Source: Armatimonadota bacterium (lineage in GTDB: Bacteria; Armatimonadota; JAAZEB01). From it: a DNA stretch of 24,661 bases. Numbering within the stretch: position 1 is the first letter of the stretch; each line of letters begins with the position of its first letter. The position numbers and the translations under genes are program-made. Location of the stretch: assembly GCA_012841485.1 (NCBI GenBank), contig DUUU01000162.1, positions 1-24,661 on the forward strand, read 5' to 3'. This document shows positions 6,622 to 14,726 of the stretch, one piece after another. A model generated the notes under the pieces. The model searched no databases. It was not told where the DNA came from and saw nothing but the letters and a program-made list of their open reading frames with translations.

Positions 6622-7898
6622 TCTACCGCTTGCATGATGTCCGCCTGGAGCCAGAGGGTCGCGTGCAAGACCTCTGCCTGCGCGACGGCCGCCTGGAGGA
6701 GTGCGCAGGCGCGCTGCCCGGCGTGGAGATCGAGGGGAATGGCGGGCTTCTCCTGCCGGGGATGATCGACCCCCACGTCCATCTCCGCACGCCGGGGATG
6801 GAAGCCGCGGAGAACTGGGACACGGGCACCCGCGGGGCGACACGTGGCGGCGTCACCACCGTGCTCGATATGCCAAACACGCGCCCGCCCACCACCACGC
6901 GGCAGCGCCTGGCCGAGAAGCGGGCGCTGGCGGTCTCTGCCCGAGTGAACTGGGGGCTCCATTTCGGCGCGACGGCCACCAACCTGACCGAGATCGCCGC
7001 CGCCGAGAACATCGCCTCCGTGAAGGCGTACCAGGGCTCCTCCACCGGCGACCTCCTCCTCGATGAGGAGGAGGCGCTGGCGCGTCTTTTCAGGGCAGCG
7101 GCGGCGGCCGGCGTGCCCGTAACCCTACACGCGGAGGATGAGGAGATCATTCGTGAGCGCGCCGCATCCCTCCCCGAGGATGCCGATGTCCACCTGCATG
7201 GGTGGGCGCGCCCCCCCGAGGCCGCGGCGAGCGCTATCAAACGGGCGCTTGCGCTCGCGGCGGAGACGGGGGCGACACTCTACTTCTGTCACGTCTCCAC
7301 CGCCGCGGAGCTGGATCTGATCCGGCCCGCGAAGGCCGCCGGGTTGCCCATCTCCGTCGAGGCGACGCCACATCATCTCTTCCTCGACGAGCGGGACCTG
7401 GCAACGTTGGGAAACTACGGCAAAGTCAACCCGCCGTTGCGCTCTCCGCAAGATCGCGAGGCGCTCTGGGAGGCGCTCCTGGACGGCACCGTGGACACCA
7501 TCGGCACGGATCACGCGCCGCATCCACGCGAGGCCAAGGAGCGGCCCTACCGCGAGGCACCCTCCGGGATGCCCGGGCTTGAGGTTGCGTTGCCGTTGCT
7601 CCTCACCGCAGTGCTCGATGGGAGACTCCCCTTCTCCCTTCTGGCGCCCCTCACCTCAGAACGCGCGGCGCGCTTCTTTGGGATCGAAACTGCCGGCTGG
7701 GTCCTGGCCGATATCGTCTCCCCGCGCGCGCTGGCCCCAGAGGAGATCCAGTCGCGCTGCGGATGGAGCCCCTACACCGGCCGCGTCCTGCGCGGCTGGC
7801 CCCAGTACGTCTGGGTGAACGGTGAGTTGGTACTCGATGCAGGCGCCTTTACCCCGCGGGTGCCTGGTCGCGAGGTGGCGTTTCGCCACAATCGGTGA
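6612..7898 (+). CDS. pyrC: Dihydroorotase
   Basis: This amidohydrolase makes dihydroorotate from carbamoyl aspartate, the step before PyrD. The 428-residue product has every metal ligand: DPHVHL (His55, His57), Lys138 in SVKAYQGSSTGD at the site of the carboxylated bridging lysine, His173 in TLHAED, His227 in CHVS, and Asp300 in GTDHAPH. Substrate-binding NTRPP is at 89-93. The S-S-T-G-x-L-L-x-D-E sequence after the lysine resembles the Bacteroidetes/archaeal-type dihydroorotases rather than the Bacillus type. The C-terminal CGWSPYTG...RGWP and VNGELV motifs are typical. Allantoinase is the main alternative, but the pyr context argues against it. The ATG at 6612 has GGAG about 10 bases upstream and overlaps pyrD. 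Confidence 0.93.
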   Translation: MGMIYRLHDVRLEPEGRVQDLCLRDGRLEECAGALPGVEIEGNGGLLLPGMIDPHVHLRTPGMEAAENWDTGTRGATRGGVTTVLDMPNTRPPTTTRQRLAEKRALAVSARVNWGLHFGATATNLTEIAAAENIASVKAYQGSSTGDLLLDEEEALARLFRAAAAAGVPVTLHAEDEEIIRERAASLPEDADVHLHGWARPPEAAASAIKRALALAAETGATLYFCHVSTAAELDLIRPAKAAGLPISVEATPHHLFLDERDLATLGNYGKVNPPLRSPQDREALWEALLDGTVDTIGTDHAPHPREAKERPYREAPSGMPGLEVALPLLLTAVLDGRLPFSLLAPLTSERAARFFGIETAGWVLADIVSPRALAPEEIQSRCGWSPYTGRVLRGWPQYVWVNGELVLDAGAFTPRVPGREVAFRHNR

Positions 7899-7931
7899 TG
7901 CGCGTTGTAGGAGGGAGAAGCCGCCTCCGAC

Positions 7932-7977
7932 GTGCCAGGGGCGGTCGCCTGGCGTGCGACTACCTGGCCGGCGCCAG
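7932..7977 (+). terminator. Two tandem hairpins after pyrC
   Basis: GCCAGG (7934-7939) pairs with CCTGGC (7948-7953). CTGGC (7964-7968) pairs with GCCAG (7973-7977). They lie 35-80 bases past the pyrC stop, in the short gap before the phosphatase gene. Neither is followed by a U-run, so termination would have to be factor-dependent or incomplete. Confidence 0.35.
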
Positions 7978-8010
7978 CTCTCTCCTTCAATCACAGAGTA
8001 GGCTTGCGAT

Positions 8011-10113
8011 ATGAATACAAGCTTGCAGTCCCTGGCGAGTGGCAAACACGAGGCGAGCGGGAGCGCCACTATCCTGATCGTGGATGACGAGGAGTATGCC
8101 CGGACGACGCTGATGGACGTCCTCGAAGAGATGGGCTACCGCGTGGAGGGAGCCGGCACGGCCGCCGAAGCTCTCTCCCTGGCGCGCGCAACATCCTTTG
8201 ACATCGCGCTCCTCGACCTCCGCCTGCCGGATATGAAGGGAACCGATCTGCTCACGCAGATGAAGTCGATCTGCCCGGAGACCGCATGCATCATGGTCAC
8301 GGCCTACGCCTCCCTGGACACGTCGCTCTATGCGCTGAACCAGGGCGCGTCCGGCTATGTGCAGAAGCCGTTCGAGATGCCCGAGATCATCCGTGTCATC
8401 TGCGAGCAGATGGAGAAGCAGCGCCTCAGCCGCGAGAACCGCCGCATGGTGCAGGCGTTGCAGGCGCTGCAATCGATCAGCGATATTGCCCTCTCCACGC
8501 TGGAGCCCAAGGACTTGCCGGCCCGGCTCCTGGACCGCTTTGTGCAGGCAACGGGCGGCCACCGCGGCGCCCTTTACCTCTCGGGCGATGAGGACTACAC
8601 CCCGCCGATCCGTGTCGGCGAGTCCGATGGCGTGCATGCCCTTCAGGTGATGCGGAGTGGCGCGCCCGGTCTCATCCCGGCAGGCATGCACGCGCCATGC
8701 ATGGCCGTGCCCCTCCGCGTCCACGGCGAGGCCATCGGCGGCATCGAAGTGGTCTCTGCAAGCGAGCAGGGGTTCACGCGCACCGATCTGGAGCTGGCCG
8801 AACTCCTGGCCGACCGCACCGCCCTCGCCCTTGAGAACGCTCGGCTGCATGAACGCGAACGCCGTGCCGCGCGCGAGTCGCAGACGCTCCACCACGTCGC
8901 GGAGTCGCTCGTCTCGGCGCTCCACCTGGACCACCGCCTGCACATCATCGCCAGAACCCTGGCCGAGGTGGCCGGCTGCGAGCGCTGCCTCGTGTTCCTG
9001 CTGCAGCGGGGCCGATCGCTCATGCCCGCGCGCGCCTACGGCGTCACCGCGGATGAGGCAGAGACTTTCGGCGAGATGAGCGCGGAGGTGCTGGCCTCCG
9101 GTGGATCCGTCGCCCGCGCCCTCGAAACCGGGAAACCGGTTTTGATCTCCGATCTCTCCAGCGAGCCAGAGGCGTGCCGGTCGTTTCTCGGGGGCGTCTG
9201 GAGGATGCGCTCTGGACTGGTGCTCCCGCTCATCGTCGGCTCGTCGATCACCGGCGCCGCGCTGGTGGACACCCCTGGATGTGACCTGACGATCTCGCCG
9301 CGCGATATCCGCCTGTGCGAGGCGGTCTCCAATCAGGCCGCCGTCGCCATTGAGAACGCGCGCACCTTCGAGCGCGAGCGGAACATCGCGGAGGTGCTGC
9401 AAAAATCGTTTCTCCCGACGGTTCCGGAGCGGATTGGCCAGCTGCGTCTCGCGGCCCGCTACCATGCGGCTCTCGCGGAGGCAAGCGTCGGCGGAGACTT
9501 CTATGACTGGATGCACCTGCCCGATGGTCGTATCGGCATCCTGATGGCGGATGTCTCAGGCAAGGGCGTGCGCGCCGCGCTTCATGCCGCCATGGGCCGC
9601 TATATGCTGCGCGCCTACGCCTTCGAGCATCCCAGCCCGGCGGATGCGCTCCGCCACCTCAACCTGGCGCTCCTCTCCTACAGCTCGCTCGACGTCTTCA
9701 TCACGATGTTCTTTGCCGCAGTCGATGGCGCCAACGGCGAGATCGAGTACGCGAGCGCGGGCCATCCCCCGGCGCTCCTCATCCGCGGCAGCGATCCGAA
9801 CCGGATGGTGCGCCTCGGCAGCACCGGCGCGCCCATCGGGGCGTTCCGCGAGGCCACCTTCACGGGCGAGAGGGTGCGGATGGCCCCCAGCGATATGTTG
9901 GTCCTCTACACCGATGGAGTGACCGAAGCCCGGGTGGGCCATGAGCTTTTCGGCATCGAGCGCCTCGAGGATGTCGTGGCCGAGAGCGCGTGCGAGGGGC
10001 CGGAGGCAACCGCCGATGCGATCCATGCGGCGGTGCAGGCGTTCACTGGCAAGGCGGCGCGGGACGACATCGCTCTCATCATCGCCCAGGCCACCCCGAG
10101 TCTGGCCTCCTGA
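8011..10113 (+). CDS. Response regulator-controlled PP2C phosphatase (REC-GAF-GAF-SpoIIE, RsbU-like)
   Basis: The 700-residue product is a cytoplasmic serine phosphatase of the partner-switching type. Residues about 18-138 form a receiver domain with acidic pocket Asp25-Asp26, phosphoacceptor Asp69, Thr97 and Lys119 all present. A helical linker leads to two GAF-like sensor domains (about 155-280 and 290-450). The PP2C/SpoIIE domain (about 475-695) has metal-binding Asp496 and Asp499 in GGDFYDW, Asp514 in MADVSGKG, Asp635 in YTDGVTEA and Asp686 in RDDIALI. It should dephosphorylate an anti-anti-sigma STAS protein when its receiver is phosphorylated or its GAF ligands bind. No histidine kinase is adjacent. 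A likely partner, a STAS-kinase fusion, is encoded 2.2 kb away on the other strand. The ribosome binding site is weak (AGTAGG). Confidence 0.92.
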   Translation: MNTSLQSLASGKHEASGSATILIVDDEEYARTTLMDVLEEMGYRVEGAGTAAEALSLARATSFDIALLDLRLPDMKGTDLLTQMKSICPETACIMVTAYASLDTSLYALNQGASGYVQKPFEMPEIIRVICEQMEKQRLSRENRRMVQALQALQSISDIALSTLEPKDLPARLLDRFVQATGGHRGALYLSGDEDYTPPIRVGESDGVHALQVMRSGAPGLIPAGMHAPCMAVPLRVHGEAIGGIEVVSASEQGFTRTDLELAELLADRTALALENARLHERERRAARESQTLHHVAESLVSALHLDHRLHIIARTLAEVAGCERCLVFLLQRGRSLMPARAYGVTADEAETFGEMSAEVLASGGSVARALETGKPVLISDLSSEPEACRSFLGGVWRMRSGLVLPLIVGSSITGAALVDTPGCDLTISPRDIRLCEAVSNQAAVAIENARTFERERNIAEVLQKSFLPTVPERIGQLRLAARYHAALAEASVGGDFYDWMHLPDGRIGILMADVSGKGVRAALHAAMGRYMLRAYAFEHPSPADALRHLNLALLSYSSLDVFITMFFAAVDGANGEIEYASAGHPPALLIRGSDPNRMVRLGSTGAPIGAFREATFTGERVRMAPSDMLVLYTDGVTEARVGHELFGIERLEDVVAESACEGPEATADAIHAAVQAFTGKAARDDIALIIAQATPSLAS

Positions 10114-10179
10114 CGGGGCGGAGGCGATCCCAAGACGGGAGCCGCAGGCAGATCCCATGGCCGGCGCGCGCCCGCGTTT

Positions 10180-11028
10180 CTACTCGCCGCTCCACATCCC
10201 TAGGACGGCGTCGGTCATCCGGGCGACGCGCACCATGGGGAGCACGTCATGGACCCGCACGATGGCAGCGCCGTTGGCGATGGAGAGGGCGACGGTGGCC
10301 GCCGTCCCCTCCAATCGCTGATCCACGGGCAGGTCGAGCACCCGCCCGATGAAGCTCTTCCGAGATGTACCCATCAGGATGGGCCGTTCGAGTACGAGGA
10401 ACTCGCGCAGGCGGCGCAGGATCTCCAGGTTATGCCCCACCGTCTTGCCGAAGCCGATTCCCGGATCGACGATGATCCGCTCTCGGGGAACCCCCGCCGC
10501 GACCGCCACCTGGAGCTGGCGGCGCAGGAAAGCGATGATATCGTCTACCACATCGGTATAGCAGATCTGCTGCTGCATCGTCTTCGGCGTGCCGAGGGTG
10601 TGCATGATCACAACGTAGGCGCCGGTCAAGGCAGCAACGGCCGCCATCTCCGGGTCCGCGGTCAACCCGCTGACGTCGTTGATCATCTGCGCGCCCGCCT
10701 GAACCGCCGCGCGTGCCACCACCGCCTTGGTGGTATCCACGGAGAGCGGAACCTGTGAGAAGCCCCGAATACCCTCTATCACCGGCACCACGCGCCGGAG
10801 CTCCTCCTCGGCGGAGACGGCATCCGCTCCCGGACGCGTCGACTCGCCCCCTACGTCGATGATATCCGCCCCCTCGTCCAGCAGCCGCCGGGCATGTGCC
10901 AGCGCCGCCTCAACGCCCGCGTGCTGCCCCCCATCGCTGAAGGAGTCCGGGGTCACGTTCAGAATCCCCATGACCAGCGTGCGGCGCGCGGCCTCCGGCA
11001 CCAGCCTGGCGAGTCCCTCATCACCCAT
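10180..11028 (-). CDS. folP: Dihydropteroate synthase
   Basis: This enzyme condenses p-aminobenzoate with 6-hydroxymethyl-dihydropterin pyrophosphate in folate synthesis and is the target of sulfonamides. The 282 residues carry the full signature set: MGILNVTPDSFSDGG (20-34, Asn24), DVGGESTRPG (58-67), SVDT with Asp98, INDVSG with Asn117, DPGIGFGKT with Asp188, GTSRKSFIG with Lys224, and RVHDV (258-262). The ATG at 11028 abuts the TAG of the preceding gene with no gap, and GGGAG lies about 8 bases upstream. It is the last gene of the leftward lipB unit and converges with the phosphatase gene. No other folate genes are in the window. Confidence 0.96.
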   Translation of the reverse strand: MGDEGLARLVPEAARRTLVMGILNVTPDSFSDGGQHAGVEAALAHARRLLDEGADIIDVGGESTRPGADAVSAEEELRRVVPVIEGIRGFSQVPLSVDTTKAVVARAAVQAGAQMINDVSGLTADPEMAAVAALTGAYVVIMHTLGTPKTMQQQICYTDVVDDIIAFLRRQLQVAVAAGVPRERIIVDPGIGFGKTVGHNLEILRRLREFLVLERPILMGTSRKSFIGRVLDLPVDQRLEGTAATVALSIANGAAIVRVHDVLPMVRVARMTDAVLGMWSGE

Positions 11029-11334
11029 CTATGCGTCTCCCACCTTCTCCGCGGCACGGCGCCGCTTGTATTCCAGAGTCAACTCCCTATCGCGCCGGTC
11101 ATCAATCTTGATGAGCGTAAAGACGCGCGGCGCGCCTCGACCGAAACTCGCCTCGTGCATCTCGCGAGCAATCTCGAAGAGGGTATCCAGGTCGCCCTCC
11201 AGGTTGGTGCCCATGCCGGTGATCTCATACTTCACTCCACGGCGCTTGGCCACCTCGATCACATCAGCAACGTAGTCGCTGAGGCTGGCATTCCCCGTTC
11301 CGACCGGATGTACGGCAATCTCCATCGTCACCAT
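11029..11334 (-). CDS. MTH1187/YqgV (thiamine-binding) family protein
   Basis: The product is 101 residues. The start region MVTMEIAVHPVGTG, the central YEITGMGTNLEGDLDTLF and the C-terminal VFTLIKIDDRRDRELTLEYK match the small ferredoxin-like MTH1187/YkoF domain (Thiamine_BP). Members form oligomers that bind thiamine or related ligands; the cellular role is unsettled. Three ATGs cluster at the start (11340, 11334 and one further in). I chose 11334: the ribosome binding site AGGAG is about 9 bases away, and the ATG overlaps the lipB stop as ATGGTGA. A longer upstream open frame is only a shadow of lipB. It sits between lipB and folP, so co-transcription with cofactor genes is likely. Confidence 0.87.
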   Translation of the reverse strand: MVTMEIAVHPVGTGNASLSDYVADVIEVAKRRGVKYEITGMGTNLEGDLDTLFEIAREMHEASFGRGAPRVFTLIKIDDRRDRELTLEYKRRRAAEKVGDA

Positions 11335-12038
11335 GGACATCCACTCCTCTCCGACGCGCAGTCGCGGGGAACAAGCGCGTTGGCATCGATATCGTCCAGG
11401 CAGGCAGGCTGCATCGGGCGGCCAAAGACGGCCTCGAAGTGGCGGGTAACCGCCGCGCGGACGGCAGCAGGATCCTGCGGGGTGCCTAACAGGCGCTCCA
11501 TAGAGGTGACGCCATAGTCGTGCAGCCCGCACGGGACGATCCACTCGAACGGCTGAAGGTCGGTGTTCATGTTGAGCGCAAAGCCATGCAGGGTTACCCA
11601 GCGCCGGACCGCCACCCCAATGGCGCACAGCTTATCATTCCCGACCCATACGCCCGTCAAACCAGAACGTCTTCCAGCAGCGATCCCGAAGTCGCCGACC
11701 GCGCGGATCACCACCTCTTCCAGGGCACGCAAATACCGATGGAGGTCGCGCTCCTCACCCCCGAGCGCCAAGAGGGGATACCCGACGACCTGTCCGGGAC
11801 CGTGGTAGGTGACATCGCCACCGCGCTCCACCTCAATCGTCGGCACCCCGTGGCGAGCGATGGCTTCCCCCACATGCTCCCAGCCGCCGCCCCGTCCGAT
11901 GGTGACCACCGGCGGATGCTCGCAGAGGAGCAGGAGATCCGGCACGGTGCCCGCCGCGCGAAGCCCCACCAGCTTCCGCTGAATCTCCAGGCACTCGCCA
12001 TAGTCAATCCGCCCCAGGTCAATCACGAGCATCGCCAT
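11328..12038 (-). CDS. lipB: Octanoyl-ACP:protein octanoyltransferase (lipoate synthesis)
   Basis: This enzyme transfers octanoate from acyl carrier protein to the lipoyl domains of 2-oxoacid dehydrogenases and GcvH. The product from the ATG at 12038 is 236 residues. It contains the family signature RGGDVTYHGPGQ (72-83), catalytic Lys136 in NDKLCAIGVAV, HGFALNMNTD (151-160) and catalytic Cys170 in VPCGLHDYGVTS. The in-frame ATG pair 16 codons upstream is less likely, because GGAGAGG sits about 6 bases before the chosen ATG and the family normally starts close to the LGRIDYGE motif. lipA is not in the window. Its stop overlaps the next gene by 7 bases. Confidence 0.95.
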   Translation of the reverse strand: MAMLVIDLGRIDYGECLEIQRKLVGLRAAGTVPDLLLLCEHPPVVTIGRGGGWEHVGEAIARHGVPTIEVERGGDVTYHGPGQVVGYPLLALGGEERDLHRYLRALEEVVIRAVGDFGIAAGRRSGLTGVWVGNDKLCAIGVAVRRWVTLHGFALNMNTDLQPFEWIVPCGLHDYGVTSMERLLGTPQDPAAVRAAVTRHFEAVFGRPMQPACLDDIDANALVPRDCASERSGCPW

Positions 12039-12313
12039 GCCGTCCCTCTCCGCGAGCGGTTCCACAAGCGCGCCGAACCCCATCATGCGAACGCACCGGG
12101 CCGCGCAAATCGTAGCGGACTCGCTCGCTTCTCGCGTCGCTTCCCGCTACTCGCCGGTCGGATCCTGGTCATCGCCCGACGCTTGCGACCGGCACTGGGT
12201 AGATTCGCCGCGGCGCGAGCGGTGCCCTGTTCATCCGGATTGGAAGGCGGTGGGAACGCGCGGGCATGGGGTGCATCGTGGTCAGGGAGCCGGGTCCGGA
12301 AGGGCCGGCTCGC
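12039..12313. other. Gap upstream of lipB
   Basis: I find no supported gene in this 275-base stretch. Open frames lack ribosome binding sites and family features. A leftward -10-like TACGAT near 12110 has no matching -35, so the lipB promoter is not identified. Read-through from the kinase gene is possible. Confidence 0.4.
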
Positions 12314-13072
12314 CTACTGCGCGTGGGCTGCGGATGAGGCGCGTTTGATCAGGCGAACGGTCGTGCCGCGGGCATCGAAGGTATAGCTCACAGCATCCAT
12401 GATCCGCCGCATCAGGTAGATCCCCAGACCGCCTTCCTGCCAGGCGCCGGCCTTGGGGCGTTGAATCCGCTCTGGGTCGAAGCCATCGCCCGGATCGGTG
12501 ATCTCCACGCAGAAGCCGGTGCGGTCTGCCCGACAGCGCACGTGAATCGCGCCGCGGGCCCCGGCGCGAATGCCGTGACGAACGGCGTTCGCGGCCGCTT
12601 CGCCAACGGCCAGCACGACGTCATCCAGCTCCGTCGGGGTGAAGGGGAGGCGCGCGGCCATCGCGGCGGCCTGCGCCCGTATGACGCCCACCGAGCGGGG
12701 CTCGCAGGGAAGATCGAGGCGAGACTCCCAACCCAGGCCGGAGCGGTAGGGCATGCCGTAGGCGCCCTGATAGCCGCCGGTCAGGCCGACACTCCGCAGC
12801 GCCATCCGAAGCTCCCGACTGGCGCGCACGAGCTTCACCGCCGCGCCGGAAGCTTCTACCGCGCGTACGCCCTCGGCCAACGCCTGCACGCAGGCCTGTT
12901 CGATATGGCGTATTCCTCCGGCGTCTACGTGGATGCAGCCGTGGGGGTGTGCCGACAACCGGCGGAACGCATCCCCTATCGCAGGGGAGGTACTCGAGTC
13001 GATATGCCCGCTCAAGCGGATCGTCGGTGGCGTCCCGTCGATGACAGAGACTGCGCGCTTTTCGGCGATCAC
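12314..13072 (-). CDS. STAS-HATPase fusion: anti-sigma (RsbW/SpoIIAB-like) kinase with a degenerate STAS domain
   Basis: The product is about 252 residues from a GTG at 13072. Residues 7-95 form a STAS-like domain, and about 120-245 form a GHKL serine kinase domain. The kinase has E158-AAANAVRHG (N box with Glu158, Asn162), DPGDGFDP (Asp193, Gly195, Gly197) and GGLGIYLMRR (214-223), so ATP binding looks intact. In the STAS part, the strand-helix junction that normally reads IDSSGL is IEQACV (57-62). The phosphoacceptor Ser and its neighbours are therefore missing. Upstream in-frame ATG and other codons encode a compositionally odd leader without conservation features, so the start is uncertain. 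Likely role: phosphorylating or sequestering partners of a sigma factor, opposed by the RsbU-like phosphatase at 8011-10113. Confidence 0.82.
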   Translation of the reverse strand: MIAEKRAVSVIDGTPPTIRLSGHIDSSTSPAIGDAFRRLSAHPHGCIHVDAGGIRHIEQACVQALAEGVRAVEASGAAVKLVRASRELRMALRSVGLTGGYQGAYGMPYRSGLGWESRLDLPCEPRSVGVIRAQAAAMAARLPFTPTELDDVVLAVGEAAANAVRHGIRAGARGAIHVRCRADRTGFCVEITDPGDGFDPERIQRPKAGAWQEGGLGIYLMRRIMDAVSYTFDARGTTVRLIKRASSAAHAQ

Positions 13073-13580
13073 GGACCTGTCCCTTTCGTCGCTGCTTGCT
13101 CTCTTCGGGTCACTGGCGTGCGGCAATCTTACCCCCTGCGCCAGGCTGCTAAACCTGGGCACACTTCCCCATGAAGAGAAGACGGACGCCAAAAGCGCCC
13201 TTTCAACTTCGGAGCAGTGCCCCAAGGCCCAGCAACCCGCACAGGCGCTTGCTTCTCAAGCCCTCCGCCCCTACGGGAAGATGCCCCTTTTTGCCACTCA
13301 GAGATCCCCGAAAATCCGGTTTGCGCTGGTAAGTTCCGCGTGCCCGAGAGGCGCGCCGTCGGCCCCGGGATGGCTGAGGGAGAGGGGGCAACAGGCACGC
13401 CTCGGGGGAGGCGCACGGCCGAATTCTCCTGCTCCAGCCAGGTTTGCCCGCGCTGGCCTGTGGGTAGATAGGGGGAGTACTCCCGGGGGGAGAGGCGACA
13501 CGGACCGTCTCACATCCTGGCAAGCGCATGCGGAAGGCATCCACCAGCGAGTCGTGGCACGGAAAGGAGCTTGCGAAGTG
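13073..13580. other. Divergent intergenic region with a 12-bp perfect palindrome
   Basis: About 508 bases lie between the leftward kinase gene and the rightward secreted-protein gene. No supported gene, and no riboswitch I can recognise. A perfect palindrome GGGAGTACTCCC is at 13473-13484, about 100 bases before the secreted-protein start. No canonical -35/-10 pair was found for either gene, so alternative sigma factor promoters are possible. Confidence 0.4.
13473..13484. promoter_or_regulatory. Perfect 12-bp palindrome, possible operator
   Basis: GGGAGTACTCCC reads the same on both strands. It lies upstream of the secreted-protein gene. Its size fits a dimeric regulator's site, but nothing identifies the regulator, and in GC-rich DNA it may be chance. 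Confidence 0.3.
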
Positions 13581-14726
13581 ATGAAGTGGCAGGAAATCGT
13601 ATACCGGCTGAGCATCGCGCTCGCCGTGGCCGTGGCAGCAGTCCTCCCAGCCTACGCTCAGGGCGACGGCACCACGGCGACGGCGACCCCGGCGGCAGCC
13701 GAGCAATCGACGGCGTTCCACCTCCCATCCGTCACCCCCATGGGCCAGGGCTGGTATGGCGCCGCATCGACTACCACCGAGAACGCCATGATGGCACAGG
13801 GCGATCCCTGGTCGAACGACCTGGTGCCCGTCCGGGCTCTCGCGCGCCTCGCGATCATCGATGGGGATCCAGCACCGACCATGACGGCCACCACCGCCAG
13901 CCGGGGGCCCGACCGCCTCGTCACCGGGGTGGCCCAGTGGATGAACCCATCAGACAACTCGCTCTATGAGATCCGCTTCACCGGAATCGACACGACCGGA
14001 CCGCTCGATGGTGCCGGCGTGTTCCGTGTCATCCATGGCGAGACAGGCATCGGAACCGACCGTTTCCCGCGAACCCTCGCCTACGCCGCGCTCTTTGGCC
14101 CGGTCCAGGTCTTCCGTAACGGCCAGATGATCGCGTCGAACCTGCAAGGGCAGATGATGGTGACTCAGGGGATCCGCACGCCGGATACGGGCCGGCTCCT
14201 CGACACGGCCAACGTCCGCGCGGGCGATCTTCAGCTTCACCTGATCGTCCAGGGGCAGATCCCGGGCCGCAATCAGGACATGCTCTACCTCTTCTGGCCC
14301 TCGGCCACGGTCGATATCCGCAACCTGGGCACTCCGGTGGCGCTCCTGCCCCAGGAGATCCAGACCGCTCGCGGCTACTTCACCGAGGGAGCCGTTGCGG
14401 GCTATCGCGAGCCGGCCACGCCGGGAGCAGCGCCGCCAGCGGCCCCGCGGCTACTGATCAGCCTGCGCGATCGCTTCCTGGCACGCAGCACCCCGGAACT
14501 CTCCGCGGGCGACGCGGAATTGAGTATCACGAACGACTCCTCTGTTGCGCGGGGCTTCTTCATCCAGGGCCCTGGCGTTGAGCAGCGCACCCGCCTCCTC
14601 AACCCGGGCGAGTCGACCACGCTGACGATCCGTCTCAGCCCAGGCACTTACCGCCTGGCCTCCTTCACCGTGGCGACCCCGGAGGCAGATGACTACATGC
14701 ACATGGACACCATCACCGTCCGGTAG
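13581..14726 (+). CDS. Secreted protein of unknown function with a cupredoxin-like C-terminal domain
   Basis: The product is 381 residues with a standard signal peptide (MKWQEIVYRLSIALAVAVAA, cleavage after AYA at 26) and a Thr/Ala-rich linker to about 45. The middle (about 80-250) is not recognised. It has strand-rich segments such as VTGVAQW and EIRFTGIDTTG. Residues about 292-381 resemble a cupredoxin or Ig-like fold: ELSITNDS, GFFIQGPG, LNPGESTTLTIRLSPGTYRL. The usual copper ligands are not in place: there is no His before the FFI strand and no Cys after TYRL, and only His374 and Met residues lie near the end. AAGGAG at 13564-13569 precedes adjacent GTG (13578) and ATG (13581) codons; either could start translation. 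It appears to be a single-gene unit ended by a strong hairpin. Confidence 0.8.
   Translation: MKWQEIVYRLSIALAVAVAAVLPAYAQGDGTTATATPAAAEQSTAFHLPSVTPMGQGWYGAASTTTENAMMAQGDPWSNDLVPVRALARLAIIDGDPAPTMTATTASRGPDRLVTGVAQWMNPSDNSLYEIRFTGIDTTGPLDGAGVFRVIHGETGIGTDRFPRTLAYAALFGPVQVFRNGQMIASNLQGQMMVTQGIRTPDTGRLLDTANVRAGDLQLHLIVQGQIPGRNQDMLYLFWPSATVDIRNLGTPVALLPQEIQTARGYFTEGAVAGYREPATPGAAPPAAPRLLISLRDRFLARSTPELSAGDAELSITNDSSVARGFFIQGPGVEQRTRLLNPGESTTLTIRLSPGTYRLASFTVATPEADDYMHMDTITVR

Noticed and set aside
5587..6843. A 418-codon minus-strand open frame
   Set aside because: It is antisense to pyrD and the start of pyrC and has no supporting motif.
7987..9516. A 509-codon minus-strand open frame
   Set aside because: It is a shadow of the REC-GAF-GAF-PP2C gene, which has intact catalytic motifs. 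Its composition is rich in Arg, His and Gly without domain structure.
10105..10125. Hairpin GCCTCC/GGAGGC at the end of the phosphatase gene
   Set aside because: The stem is short, overlaps the stop codon and has no U-run. It is too weak to call a terminator.
12933..13580. An upstream extension of the secreted-protein gene by 216 codons
   Set aside because: The signal peptide and ribosome binding site at 13564-13600 fix the start. The extension overlaps the kinase gene in antisense.
13226..13580. A riboswitch in the leader of the secreted-protein gene
   Set aside because: I looked by eye for cobalamin and c-di-GMP riboswitch signatures. The short matches do not assemble into the required core.
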